Counted from the stretch's first letter, positions 31,603-43,439 are shown. The stretch is 64,000 bases of DNA from Ambrosia x helenae (GCA_030844895.1 CM061228.1:55045081-55109080), one strand, 5' to 3'. A program made the numbers and translations. The notes: generated from the letters alone by a model not told the origin.

Positions 31603-32268
31603 AACCCACATGCAATATGTGTAATTTACTAAATCTATTTTAGAATTTGTTTACACATGCAACATTGTAATTAACTTTAAAACATGCAAACATACGTTCA
31701 TACATAATAGCCCCATACACAAAAATAAACCAACCAGAATGTTTAATTAGTACCATTAACCTACGTTAACTTATCTAACAATAGTTTGTTAGGAAAATAC
31801 ACAACCATCCATCTTGAAGTGAAGTAGTCTACCAAACCCCATCTCTTTTATAGCACGACGTTGTTCTTCACTCAAAATACTTATGCACCTTGCAAACTGG
31901 AATGGCGAAGACCTCATACGTATACCAGGGCATTCATTCTTCTTCCTTCATTTACGTTGTTTACCAGGTTCAACCTTTCCACGCGCCGCTTTACCACTCC
32001 CCTTTCTCTTCGCCTTACTAGTTTCCGTCCTTTTACTTCTCTTTCGCTTACTAGGTCCAACTGGCTTATCCACAGGTTCACTGTCCTTAGGTGTAGATCT
32101 TGTTACCCTATTTGAAACTGCCAAAACATTGACATGCTTGCCTGTTGATGTACACAGAACAAAGACACCAGCCTCAGCTTAGTACGTACTTTTTTTAAGA
32201 TAAACTCAGGCATATATATAAGTGTTACATATGCAAAGTCACGCTTTATTCATACCTTGATTATCTCC
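31603..32268. repeat. Direct duplication, copy 1 (about 670 bp)
   Basis: It is nearly identical to 32634-33299 (offset about 1031 bp), from 'aacccacatg.aatatgtgta' to 'cataccttgattatct'. The 365 bp between the copies is different sequence with words related to 29757-29985 in inverted form. Confidence 0.85.
31840..32165 (-). pseudogene. Fragment of a transposon-associated gene (Ulp1-element-like N-terminal part), copy 1
   Basis: Minus-strand translation gives ..TRSTPKDSEPV.KPVGPSKRKRSKRTE.., then, in a second frame, LSEEQRRAIKEMGFGRLLHFKMDG. The second segment resembles the start of the conserved domain found in plant proteins carried by Ulp1-containing Mutator-like elements. A stop and a frameshift lie between the parts. 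The assignment is from memory of the family, not an alignment. Confidence 0.4.
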
Positions 32269-32633
32269 ACCATTTTTCTGTAAACGTGACGACCTACCAG
32301 CCTTCTTACCTCAAAATCACAAATGTGTTACATATGTTAAGCATACAATGAAAATGTTTGAGGACGGTTTTAACATGCTAATGAACTATTACACCCTACA
32401 CCCCTGTTTATAATAATGCTAAAACTAAACCATTACAACTAAACAATGGATCATCATACACAAACAACCCCCCTGTTTAACATCATAATGAACGATTACC
32501 CATACAAAGACAGCATATAAACAATGTTATAACACAATAACATTTAACCCCTATTTATAATCATGCTTATACTCCCCCAACCCCTGTTATAACAAACTAA
32601 CATAAACCAACCATAATGTTGCTTAGTACTATT

Positions 32634-33299
32634 AACCCACATGAAATATGTGTAATTAACTAAATCTATTTTAGAATTTGTTTACACATGCAACATTGTA
32701 ATTAACTTTAATACCTGCAAACATACGTTCATACATAACAGCCCCATACGCAAAAATAAACCAACCCGAATGTTTAATTAGTACCATTAACCTATGTTAA
32801 CTTATCTAACATTAGTTTGTTAGGCAAAATACACAACCATCCATCTTGAAGTGAAGTAGTCTACGAAACCCCATCTCTTTCATAGCACGACGTTGTTCTT
32901 CACTCAAAATACTTATGCACCTTGCAAACTGGAATGGCGAAGACCTCGTACGTATACCAGGGCATTCATCCTTCTTCCTTCATTTACGTTGTTTACCTGG
33001 TTCAACCTTTCCACGCACCGCTTTACCATTCCCTTTCTCTTCGCCTTACTAGCTTCCGTCCTTTTACTTCTCTTTCGCTTACTAGGTCCAACTGGCTCAC
33101 CCACAGGTTCATTGTCCTTAGGTGTAGATCTTGTTACCCTCTTTGAAACTGCCAAAACATCGACATGCTTGCTTGTTGATGTACACAGAACAAAGACACC
33201 AGCCTCAGTTTAGTACGTACTTTTTTTAAGATAAACTCAGGCATATATATAAGTGTTACATATGCAAAGTCACGCTTTATTCATACCTTGATTATCTGC
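32634..33299. repeat. Direct duplication, copy 2
   Basis: Partner of 31603-32268, with scattered substitutions and small indels. Confidence 0.85.
32871..33220 (-). pseudogene. Fragment of a transposon-associated gene, copy 2
   Basis: Same content as copy 1: AVSKRVTRSTPKDNEPV, GPSKRKRSKRTEASKAKRKG, then SEEQRRAMKEMGFRRLLHF in another frame. The Lys/Arg-rich linker followed by the EMGF motif is common to both copies. Not a functional gene. Confidence 0.4.
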
Positions 33300-33472
33300 A
33301 GAGTTGCAAGCACAATCATATACAAGTTTTACATATAAATGTTACATATGCAAACCTTCAGGACATACAAAACTCATCGGTCTTTTCACACGGCTTAGCA
33401 TCTCCTTCTTCATGTTTAATAAGGTTAAAAACATGGGTGTTGCATGTGTAACAAAACAGTATAACTATTGCA

Positions 33473-36384
33473 TGTAACACCCCGAAATCTTGTTTCGCCT
33501 AAATACCCCATTAGGCGTAATTGATAAAGTATCGAAAGCGAATTTAGCGGTGGTTGTTTTAGTCAACGAATAAAAACGAGACTAAAACCCACTACAAGAT
33601 ACTAATCTAGTTAATGTTATAATCTAAAAGCAAAACGAGACTAAAACTTGAGGGACCATTGCTGCCAAATGACAAAGTGGGTTTTATTAATAATAATAAA
33701 ACATTAAAAACACACACAAAGTGTGTGTGTGTCGTGTGTGATGATCAGGAGATCATCTCCTCCAACAACCAAACCCTAAACCTCAAGCTCAAGCTCAATC
33801 CAAGCCAAAATCAAGGGGCTTTCAGTTCATGAGCAAGAAACGGGTCATATGGGTCCTAAACTACAACAAGGTACCTTTTATTGGCCAAAATTTATGCCAT
33901 AATTCGTTTTTTATTCTTATGAAGATTTAGGGTTTTGATAAAAACGTGGAATTGATGGTTAATATGGGTTACCCTAGTCTTGGGGAGCCTTAAACATGTA
34001 TAATCCGGTTACAAATCACACTAATATGTGTATTTGATTTTGATCATATGCTTATGGATATGTGTAGAATTTTGGGGTTTAACCTCTAGGTCGAATCAAC
34101 TTATATCTAGTAATCTTTGTGACTCTTAGGAGTTGTTAATATGAGAAATTAGACTAAGAAGTCTAGATAACATGATATGGTGATGTTTAGCTAAATGGGT
34201 ATTCTTTGGCTAACTTAAAACTCATGAAAATCAATTGAATTGGTGAGTGCACACCAAGTGTTTGATAAAATGCTTGAATGAGGAAATAAATGTGTAAACA
34301 TGTTTAAACATGAATACTTGAAATGTGAGGTTGAGCTAGAGGTAAAATGAATACATGAATGCCATGGATAATGAAAGAAATCCATATAATGTATTCAAAC
34401 GAAACAAGGTTTGACATGTCCCTAAGTTAGGTACAAGAACTAGGGGTGCAAACGGGTCAAACGGATGCAAGCTCAATGCGCATGGAAGCAAGAATGGATA
34501 TGAGGTAAGTTTTACTTATGCCAATATACTATAACATAGCTTAAATTGTTATAAACATTAGTTTCAAATCTTGAGTGTGAGGTATAGATAAACCCGAGGG
34601 GTAGAACCTATTAAGAGAGTTGCCATATGTGCACTCAATACAAAATGTGGTTTATGACCTTAATCGAGATAATGAGTTATGACCAAATGGAGAAATCCAT
34701 CAAACGGGTCAACTAATAAAGATATGTGAGAAATGATGTTTTAATCCAAATTAAACCAATTGAATGGAGTCGTTAAGCATGATGTTAAATGGGTCAGTTT
34801 GTTTCACTTGAACCATAGATAAAAACTTGGGTAACATAGCGTTATGAACTAGGAGTCTAAACGGGTCAAATGGTGATGTCCTCACCATGTGAATCCAACA
34901 CTTGATGCTTGTATTCCAAGCATTAAGATTCATAGAGTTTAAACGGGTCAAATGGCAAGTATTGCCATTTGAGTTCCGAGAAATTAACGTTGTCTATTTA
35001 GAAAGCATACAGGTAGATGCAATTGCGCGTGCATTCTTGATGTTAAGAATCATGGAGGATAAACACAAGGTATGGATATGGGTCAAGGCCACCCGGTAAG
35101 TCCGTAGTCAAATAAACGCCTTCGGGCGAAGCAACATAGGTGATAAAGTACCCACATGAAGTGTGGGTGCAAATCAAGTAAGTTATTTCCATAACTATGT
35201 CTAATGCGCGCTAAGGCGCTTAGAATCGACCACATTAGAACAATCTTGAGAAATGTTGAAAATCTAAGTCCGTATGGACTTAGAAGTTTTTAAACAAGTC
35301 ATTGAGTCCAAAACAATGGGTTTCAATCAAGAAGTGTCGCCACGAATGGCTAAATCGAAAGATTTGGCTAGGAGGGGCATTTTGGGAAATTATAAAGATT
35401 TACTAAAGGATAAATCTAATAATCGGAATCATAACGAACAAATCGGACAAACACTTTAGTTGATCAAGTGTATAATGACTTGACAACATAAACTAGATGC
35501 ATTGCGCATGGTCAAATGGTGTTCGGATAAGTTAAATGTCTAAATGGGTCAAATTGGGTAAAAGTCGCCATAAACATTCAAAACTAAGAACCGGATCATG
35601 GCGACATAAACCGGACCATAATTTCAGTCAAACAAAGGTTTATTTTGTCGGCGAGTCATTACTTAGGCTTCGGGAATCATCAAATGCGGTTGCGACATGA
35701 TTCCCATGCTTAAAAATCACCAAAATCACATCAGAAGCTTCGAGCGGCCGCTCACAGAGACCGAGCGGCCGCGCGCTTTGACCTGCATGTCAGCACGAAC
35801 TTTAAAATTGCGTATAAAATCGTAGAAAAATCGTTAGGAGGTGTTCTTTATATGCCTGGAAAGCTCTCGGAGCGTAGAACAATTCTTATTTGAAAGTCGA
35901 AGTCGGATTTTGGGTTTTAGAAGGGGTAAAAGTGATCCGAACAGCTGCTGCGCAAAAGTTGCAGCAGTTTGTTCTCCTGATAAAGGGCCGTTGGGCCTGG
36001 TTCGTTCCGTTTCGACGTGTAACGACTCTCACACTAGTTTAATGTATTATTGACAACCCACTAACCATTCTTTGTGTGATGGTGCTAGGTAAACATTCAA
36101 GGGACGACCCGGAGCAAGGATCAAGTCGCGAGAAGAACCGAACACGCCCGGACACTCATCAAGCTTCCGCACTAGAATCTAAGGAACTCCCGTTAAAACG
36201 CAACATCTTAAAATATGTTTCAACTATTAAAAACTAAACATTTTTGTGAATCAAACATGTATTTAATCTTAATGGGTTGACTTATAAAGAAAATTTCAAA
36301 GTTTTAATCGGGAGTGGTTTTTAGTTAAGGTCAAAACCTGTAAGATTAGGCAATAATCGCGTGATTACGGGTTAGGGTCTTACA
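33473..36384 (+). mobile_element. Solo LTR (2.91 kb)
   Basis: It starts TGTAACACCCCGAAATC and ends TTAGGGTCTTACA, with TTGCA duplicated on both sides (33468-33472 and 36385-36389). It holds no gene. It carries a dispersed motif 'aacgggtcaaatgg' (six or so copies between 34450 and 35550), a short CA/TG run near 33715, and 'gagcggccgc' repeats at 35742-35776. Confidence 0.9.
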
Positions 36385-36430
36385 TTGCATCCATTTAATA
36401 CAAACACATTTTTATGAGCTGGTTTGTGTG

Positions 36431-36433
<3 letters not shown>

Positions 36434-36472
<39 letters not shown>
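36434..36472. repeat. (TA)n microsatellite
   Basis: Pure TA run. Confidence 0.95.
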
Positions 36473-36476
<4 letters not shown>

Positions 36477-36665
36477 CTCTACACTTCAGTTGCACATATA
36501 CCACTTGACCAAAACACATTTTAATATGGTTAAAAACTATAGAAACTAACTTCCCCAACATCAACTCCCCCATATAAGCTGGTTTAAAACTATACAAACT
36601 AACTTCCCTAACATTTGGCAACAAATAAACAACATTTATAACAAAAGGAAAAAAAAGCAAAAAAA

Positions 36666-36962
36666 AAGACATATTTAACAAAAACCTTTAATGTTATCAT
36701 CGTCTACCACCGAGGATGTTGTATCCAAACAAATATGACTTGAAGACGAGCCAACGTGGTGCATACCAACAACTTCAATACCTACGAAAAACAAACAAAC
36801 AAAGCTTAACAACAAATCTGGTTACAGAAAAAGAAAAACAAACCTTAACAACACCTCACGAGTAAAAAAAACAACTAACCTGGTACACGATCATTTTCAG
36901 ATGAACAATCGACATCAGGCTGATGATTTCCATACTTTAGAGATTCTGAGTTCATCTCCATT
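36666..36962 (-). pseudogene. N-terminal exons resembling FAR1-like transposon proteins
   Basis: On the minus strand, ATG at 36962 begins MEMNSESLKYGNHQPDVDCSS.ENDRVP, followed by a GT donor. A second exon-like segment (about 36782-36690) reads IEVVGMHHVGSSSSHICLD and TTSSVVDDDN, bounded by AG and GT. This two-exon head resembles the variable N-terminus of FAR1-related (Mutator-like transposase-derived) proteins in Asteraceae. The FAR1, MULE and SWIM domains were not seen downstream. Confidence 0.4.
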
Positions 36963-37309
36963 GTGTTCTATCGACAGGTTTGAAAGCTTACCTTGTAAAA
37001 TCTTGAAGGAGAAGAGATGGGTTACGTAAAAACAGGAGAGGGAGAGGATGGTCAGGAGGAGATGATATGGAGAGGATGATAGCTTAACCCATGGAAATCT
37101 TGAAGGAGAGGATATGGAGAGGATGGTTAGGAAGAGAGAGGGTATAATAATGGAGAAGAAAGGTGATGAATTAGTGATGTAATGGTGCTTGGGATTAGTG
37201 TAAATCTATATTATTGTGTATGTTAAAAAGACTAATATAACCTTATTGTTTTTTAATAATAAAATTGAAAAGGTAATGTGTGGATTAATATAAACCACAC
37301 ATTGTGTTT
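36963..37309. other. Purine-rich flank without a gene
   Basis: Several 'ggagaggatgg' and 'ggagagga' repeats (37028-37140) lie upstream of the FAR1-like start. Otherwise nothing was seen. Confidence 0.6.
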
Positions 37310-37352
37310 TCATGGGTTTATTCAAATATTTGGGTTTTCATTAAATACTTAG

Positions 37353-37354
<2 letters not shown>

Positions 37355-37418
<64 letters not shown>

Positions 37419-37498
37419 GAGGTGTATAGGATCAGCTAAAGTAGATGTAGGGGTGTAGTGATTAAAACTTCCCAACACTTTCTTCCTTATGGGTATTC

Positions 37499-37535
<37 letters not shown>

Positions 37536-37640
37536 TTGGTATTTGTCTTGTTTATCTATATATACATGATAGCCTGATATATATATATATATATGTATGT
37601 GTATATATATCTAATGTGTTTGTTGAAAATCTCTAGTTTT
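37355..37640. repeat. (TA)n and (TG)n microsatellites
   Basis: TA runs occur at about 37357-37383, 37504-37530 and 37578-37594, with a TG run at 37384-37414. The first abuts the right end of the large TIR element. Confidence 0.95.
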
Positions 37641-38195
37641 CCTAGTGTGTAGGAATTGAGTTCATGTGTTACCATATATATAGTCTAGTTTTGATAATAA
37701 CATGTGTTTTGTCACATGAAAATGTTAACATGTAATTAACATCATGTGTTATTTATCCATAAACATGTGTTGTTTGGTGGATTAACTCATGTTCCATATG
37801 TGTATATCTTGATTGGATATATGATAAAATTCAACAATTTTATGTGTGGAATATCCATAAAATGTCATATGAATTGTTCAGGTTTAGTGTGGAATTGAAC
37901 AATTTCCCACCTAGGTATTTTCACGTGTAATCTTGTTTTGTTCATACGTAATAATCAGACGTTCGGTTGCTCTCTATTGAGCGTGTGATTGGCTTGATTG
38001 TTCAATGCCAATTGTTTCAGTTAAATCGGGTGTTGCATGCGTAAATGGAAAATGTAATGAACATCTAAAATAGTTTGGGCTTTGCTAGACTCGGGAGAAC
38101 ATAGTTAACGTTAAAAATGTCTAATGTGTACATAAAATGACATAGTTTAAAAGGGAGTGTACGAATCTTGACCTGGAAATTCGGCGGGTGTCACA
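37640..38195. repeat. Possible LTR remnant
   Basis: AT-rich sequence with repeated 'aacatgtgttttgtcac' and 'catgtgtt' words, closing with 'ggcgggtgtcaca' at 38183-38195, an LTR-like end. Similar words occur at 1590-1670. No opposite terminus or TSD was found. Confidence 0.3.
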
Positions 38196-38640
38196 CAACA
38201 CCCATTTTAAGAAACAAGGCATTTGCACAAAAGTTTTAAACCAATATATTTTATTTGATATATTCATTTCTAACACACATGTTAGGAAATGAAATGTTAA
38301 TAAAAAACGTGTTGTACAAATTTGGTATTTGCGATCCCAGATAAAATTGGTCAAGGATCATGGGATCCTTTTCTTTCAGATAGGAAGGGCTGTAGCACCA
38401 AATGTACTTATAAGTAATTGTCCATAGATCATGTATATAAAATAAACAAAGTCTAATGCATATGTTATGGAATTCAATGTTTACAAAAAACGTATGGTTT
38501 ACACCAATAAAGCCGGTCTAACACACAATTTAGAAAATATAACGATTAAAAATCTTTTTAAAACTAAACGGTTGGATAAAAAACCATTTATTTTGTATCA
38601 CGGTGTAGGATTTAATACCATACCATAATCTCTATAAATC
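38196..38640. repeat. Degenerate repeat related to 1-485
   Basis: Phrases such as 'tctaacacacatgttagg' and 'taacacacaatttagaaaat' recur with spacing like that at the left edge of the window. Confidence 0.4.
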
Positions 38641-38676
38641 CAAACACAACAAGTTGTACTACATAAATATTTCCCA

Positions 38677-38715
<39 letters not shown>

Positions 38716-38716
38716 A
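38677..38716. repeat. (TA)n(CA)n microsatellite
   Basis: A TA run passes directly into a CA run. Confidence 0.95.
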
Positions 38717-39486
38717 GATTACACAAAAATCTCCAACATATTTTTTATTTTAAACAATTTCGTGAACCCAAAATCCTTATGAGTAAGGTTTTAAGATAAT
38801 AGCAACAATCTCACGAAATTCTATTTTAAGATTGTAGGACATGGGTCAGAATTATATTTCAAGTACATAAATAAATTATTAAAAAGATATTCTCTTTATA
38901 CAATTTTGGGAAATTGTAGTACATGCACCATGTAAAAAACCAAACAAAAATAAAAAGAAACACAACAAATGTAGATAAAAAGATTCAAATCATAGTCTTC
39001 AACAAGAGTTTGAATTGTATCTACTTACACAACCTTTGCATAGTCTTCAACGAAACCTTGAACTGTATCTTTTTGTACGATCATCTCGGCTGAGGCACGT
39101 GTTCAACACGCTTCCCTTAAAATAAATTTTGTGTCTCTACCAAAGACAATACGTTTGTTTCCCAATGTACAACAGTGTGGCAACCATCACCCTCATTTTT
39201 ATCAACTTATCAATTATAGTCCTTTGTATATTCAAATGTTTCTATTTTTAGTCCCTGTAGGTTTTGTCGTTTTCAAAATTTAATAAAAGAGCGAACTCAA
39301 TGATTTATCATTTGCATTTATTATGGACCGTGTCTATGTGTTAATCAAATGCGTTATTCGGAATGGATTTTATATAAAAAATTCAAGTTTTATAAAGTTT
39401 TAAAAACTTTTAAGTTAAGTTAAGATAACTTGGTTAAGTTAGTTAGTTTTTTTATAAAGAAAAAGATAACTAAGTTGTATTAAAAC
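38717..39486. other. Intergenic, no feature recognised
   Basis: AT-rich; no open frame of note, no repeat structure and no RNA-like folding was noticed. Confidence 0.6.
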
Positions 39487-39750
39487 TAGGGCTGGCAAAT
39501 CGTGTCCCTAACAGGTTAACAGGTCTCTGACGCGCGCGAACAAATCAAGTTTAAACATGAACACGAGTCGTTTAACTCATTTATATCTCATGTTTATAAC
39601 ACAGTTTTATGTTTTATGTACCAAAAAAGGGAAATGAAAGATTTTTGCCTCTTAATTCTAAGTATTAAAAAAAGTCAAAAAATCAAATAGTGTACTTTTC
39701 AGTCAAACAGGTCTTATCGTGTCTTAACAGGTTACCCATTGCCAGCCCTA
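39487..39750. mobile_element. hAT MITE (264 bp)
   Basis: The ends TAGGGCTGGCAA and TTGCCAGCCCTA are perfect 12-bp inverted repeats. The 8-bp duplication ATTAAAAC is exact at 39479-39486 and 39751-39758. Subterminal 'aacaggt' and 'acaggtt' repeats occur in both arms. No coding capacity. Confidence 0.93.
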
Positions 39751-39758
39751 ATTAAAAC

Positions 39759-40330
39759 TAACTAGGTTATGTTAGCAGGGGTTGATTGTGTCAAAGAAGG
39801 AAACATAGGTTTTGAAAAAAAAAACCCAGTCCCGCCCCCATCATTCTTCCGACCGGCTAGTCATCGGCCGGCGGCCCTTGCTTCGGTGAGGCGTTTGGAA
39901 GAATACTCATCAGAAGTTTGTCACTCATCAGCAGTTCTTTAGAAGCTTCCCACCGCCCTTATACTTCAGTAGTTTAGTATTATATTAGTTTTTATAAAGT
40001 CTTTGTACAAGTTCCAATGCTACAGCCTGTTGTAGTATTATTATAATCTTTTGCATACTTCACTTGTACATATTAATCTGTCTATAAATAGATGGGTCTT
40101 TCTCAATATTTTAGACAAGCTTTTGTAGTATCATTTCTAATATATTTTGAGATTCATTTGAAGCATTTACTGTTATATTCATTAACTGTTTGATTCTCTC
40201 ATTTACTGCTTTAGTTCATCAACTGAGGGGGAGTAATAACTCCTGTTAAAAGTGAAGCTTTAACTTAGAAAACTTACTTATTCCATTGTGCAATTTACTT
40301 TGATAAATCTAAACAGGTGTTCTTGATAAG
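39759..40330. other. Intergenic, no gene recognised
   Basis: Unique-looking AT-rich sequence. 'ctataaatag' near 40082 looks like a TATA box, possibly that of the truncated LTR that follows. Confidence 0.5.
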
Positions 40331-40339
40331 AAACTGATA

Positions 40340-42184
40340 AAGGAAACTGATCCAACAATTTGCTATGTTAATGATTTAGGATAGTTGTTAGGATGTTTAT
40401 ATCAGGTTTTGATGATTGTATGATATGTTATGTGAATATTATATGTTTTGACTCGTTTGAAGATGTTACAAAGATCTAGGATGAGATGTGATGATTTGAT
40501 GATTGAGTATTGTTAGGGATTATGTTAGGATGATGAATCAACAACATGATGATGTTTGGAATATGACTATATGATGAAGTCTGATTATTTGACATTTAGG
40601 GTAATGTTTTCATGCAATGATATGACATATCCATAATATTATCCATTTTGGGAAAATACATGCAATTAACGTGATAAACGGATGATTATTTGGGGGATTA
40701 TTGATAAGGTTGGGTTGTTTAATGATTAGGGATTGATTGGGGGTGTTACAACGAAATTCAAATCTAATTTGGAGGGTTTCCCGCGCAAAATGAACATCAG
40801 CCTGCAGAGCAGGCGACTATGAATCATAGTCGCCTGGTCTGGGGGCGACTACCAACCATACTTGCATGGTTTGGGACTTTGGGATGAGTATGGTTCATAC
40901 TCGTGTGAAATGGGGACGACTAGCTTTCATACTCGTGTGTTTTATTCATAGTCGTGTGTTTTAGCAACGAGTCGTGTGTTTTGATGCCAGAAGTGCGTTT
41001 TGGAACCCCATAACATGTTTTCACACCTAGTAACATATTGTAACCTCATGGCATGTCTAGGAACCTCGTAACACACATTGTAACCTATACGTGCATTATG
41101 TGAACTATATATTATGTTTTTCGAACGGTTATTCGTATGAGGTGCGTATCTACACACGATTACTTGTTTACTGATCATATTTGACTAACACAGGGATATC
41201 AGTCACCAACAGGATGTCGGGTCTTGTCTTGTGTGGTCGTGTTAAACGTTAAACACTTTTACAAACATTCAAAGTCAAGGTCTTGGACACTAAGAGTTAT
41301 CATACAAACGTATCATCGGTTAAACATGTATAGGCTATCTATGGTAGGTTTACAATAGTTGGGACTACCATAACACGCCTGGTTTATTACTTACTTGAAG
41401 ACGCAACCTAAGGTGAGTTTCACAGCCCCTCTTTTATCGTTTTTGTTTTTTCGGGGAGAAACATGTCGGATAAACTTATTTTCATTAGACTATAGTATTA
41501 CATTATATTACGTGGGTACTAGGAGATGTTTCATCTCGTAAGTCCTCTAACTTGTGAACCGTGAATATGTGGATACATAGCGAGGAAAGTGTGAATAGAT
41601 CTATTGGGCCCGGCAAGCCGCACTCGGGTCGACTGGAGGTCAGACGGGTGCATATTTGTCCAATCTAACTTACAGCACCGTTTGATGACCGGTGGCGAGT
41701 ATTAAAGGAAACTTACTAACGTTCAGCAATGGTTCACTACGCTTTAGTATCATGTAATGATGTATAGCTAGCATCAGGTATAGATGTAAGGATTGTGGGT
41801 CTGGTTTACGAACTTACTTACTACTTTTGCAAATGTAAAACTCTGTGACTCACCAGCACTTCATGTGTTGACTAACATAGCATGTTTTCTTAGGTCGCTA
41901 AGGTAGCAGCACGGATTAGGCGCATGCTGGTTGCACTATGTATTATCCGGTCCATGCATTGAGATAAACTTTGCTTCAAACTTTTCAACTATTTATATTT
42001 TGGGTTGTAAACTTTTATAACTGCTTCTGTTGTATTCCGTTGTCTAACTTTTAAATTGTTTGGGTTGCTTTTATTACGTTGTTTTTTTATCATATAGTTA
42101 TCGTTTATTGTGACCGTTGACTTGGATCCTAGTGCGTCGCGCGCCTCGCGGTAAAACCCCGCAAGTGGAATTTGAGGGTGTGAC
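40340..42184 (+). mobile_element. 5'-truncated Tekay-type LTR remnant
   Basis: From 'atctaatttggagggtttc' (near 40760) on, landmarks follow the intact LTRs: 'ggtgagtttcacagcccctc', 'aatagatctattgggcc', 'gactcaccagcac', 'cttaggtcgctaaggtagc' and 'cgcctcgcggtaaaacccc', ending GAGGGTGTGACA at 42184. The left limit is fuzzy and no TSD was found. A cluster of 'gcgacta' palindromes (40811-40970) sits where the inner element has its 'gcgattag' cluster. Confidence 0.7.
40811..40970. repeat. Cluster of GCGACTA / TACTCGTG repeats in the LTR remnant
   Basis: A near-perfect palindrome lies at 40811-40835 (arms 'aggcgactatga' and 'tcatagtcgcct'), then 'gcgactacc', 'atactcgtgtg' twice, 'gacgactag', 'atagtcgtgtg' and 'cgagtcgtgtg'. 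Confidence 0.8.
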
Positions 42185-42344
42185 AATATGGGTTAAGTTT
42201 TTCTTCTTTTCTAAGAACTCTTCATGTATGCATATATCTCTCATTGTAATTTTTCTCTATATCAAATGAGGCACAAAGCCTTCCATTATACAAAAGCATG
42301 GATGTATAAAGAGTCTACTTAATTGGAGACATAAAGACTCTAAT

Positions 42345-42860
42345 TAAGTGACATAAAATCTATAATTAAAAGACATAAACCTCTAATCAAAGACATAAAC
42401 CCTCTAGTCAAGAGTTTAGTCTTCAGTATTGCTGCTTTATGTTTTGTTTGTTTATTTTAGATGTGGAAATGTGGATTTGGGTGTTGTAATCAGCCCAAGT
42501 AGCCTCTGGCTAATTGAGCCCGAGTGATATTTTTGGTGTTTATGTTTTGATGAAATAAAATTCTTCTTGATCGGTCCCCCCCCCCCCCAAAAAAAAAAAA
42601 AAAGAGTTTAGTCTTTAATTGATCACATTAAGAATCTTATTAATAATCATAATTTACTAAATTATAGTTTCAATAAAATCCATTCACCATATTTTCAACA
42701 TAAGCCTATCTCAAGTAGCTCTAGAACTACTCGGCTAAAATTGTTTACTGCTCCATAAAAAGAGAGAATGATATACAATAAAGGAGATGAGATCCAAGAA
42801 CAACAACTGTATGCAATCATTTTCCTGTTTGGTTTGTTAATACTATAATCCAGCTTTGTT
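42345..42860. repeat. Diverged 0.5-kb duplication, copy 1
   Basis: Apart from one insertion (42424-42601), this aligns with 43440-43957: 'attaagag/aatcttattaata', 'tctcaagtagct.ta.aacta', 'gagatg.gatccaagaac.ac' and 'ttggtttgttaatactataatcc'. Roughly four bases in five match by eye. Confidence 0.75.
42424..42601 (+). mobile_element. 3' fragment of a LINE-like retroposon (178 bp)
   Basis: AAGAGTTTAGTCTT is duplicated exactly at 42410-42423 and 42602-42615. The insert ends 'gatgaaataaaattcttc', then a C14 run and an A15 run. The 'atgaaataaa' near the end also occurs at the 3' end of the LINE at 56810. Confidence 0.8.
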
Positions 42861-43439
42861 AAACTGTGTAAGATAACTTAACCCTATGGTAACATCAAAT
42901 CAGTTTCTTAATTTGTTCAAAAGTTTAATATTAATACAAACATCCAGCTCGATGATTTTTGAAAAGTCAAAATGCATATGAACTTTTATTGGAAAGATTG
43001 CATCTTTTACGAATATAAGGAAACTGTATTTGTTTATTTTCAGTTTCTTTTCTAACTCTCTAGTATATTCTTCTTCCTACTGCTCTCCCCCCCTTCTCTC
43101 TGCAGTTCATTAGTCGTCGCAAATATCTTTCTTTTGTTCGAAGCTCTTATTAGAATAGATCGAACTATGGAGAATAAACTTTAATTTAGCTCTTCGAACA
43201 AGGTAGGAACATATGTTGAGATCACCTTCAACCTGCGATTTTCTCTTACATCCGGAGATCACATTCAACCTAAGATTTTTGACCAGCCCAACCGCAAAAA
43301 CCCACTGAACTCCCAGTTTTCCGGTCTGACCACCTGTCCGTCCGACCTAACTACCGGTCCACTGCAGAGGCGGTCCTGTCTATCAATCCGGCCGAGGTCC
43401 CGTTTCCCGGTCCGACCTGCCGGTCCGGTCCGGGTCTGA
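42861..43439. other. Intergenic, no gene recognised
   Basis: Mixed sequence with a pyrimidine-rich patch (43080-43100) and a 'ccggtccg.cc' rich patch (43310-43435); no open frame of note. Confidence 0.5.

Larger units (their letters stand above)
27628..37354. mobile_element. Large TIR-bounded element (about 9.7 kb), MULE-like candidate
   Basis: The left end (27628-27695: 'gaatgaaaaccctaaaaatt', 'gaagaaacccatg') and the right end (37310-37354: 'catgggtttattcaaatatt', 'gggttttcatt') are inverted repeats over about 60 bp. Both abut (TA)n runs. The inside holds minus-strand fragments resembling FAR1-like and Ulp1-associated transposon genes, plus SINEs, tandem repeats and a nested solo LTR (2912 bp). 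No transposase core was recognised. The TIR match is moderate, so the pairing of these ends is an inference. Confidence 0.5.
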
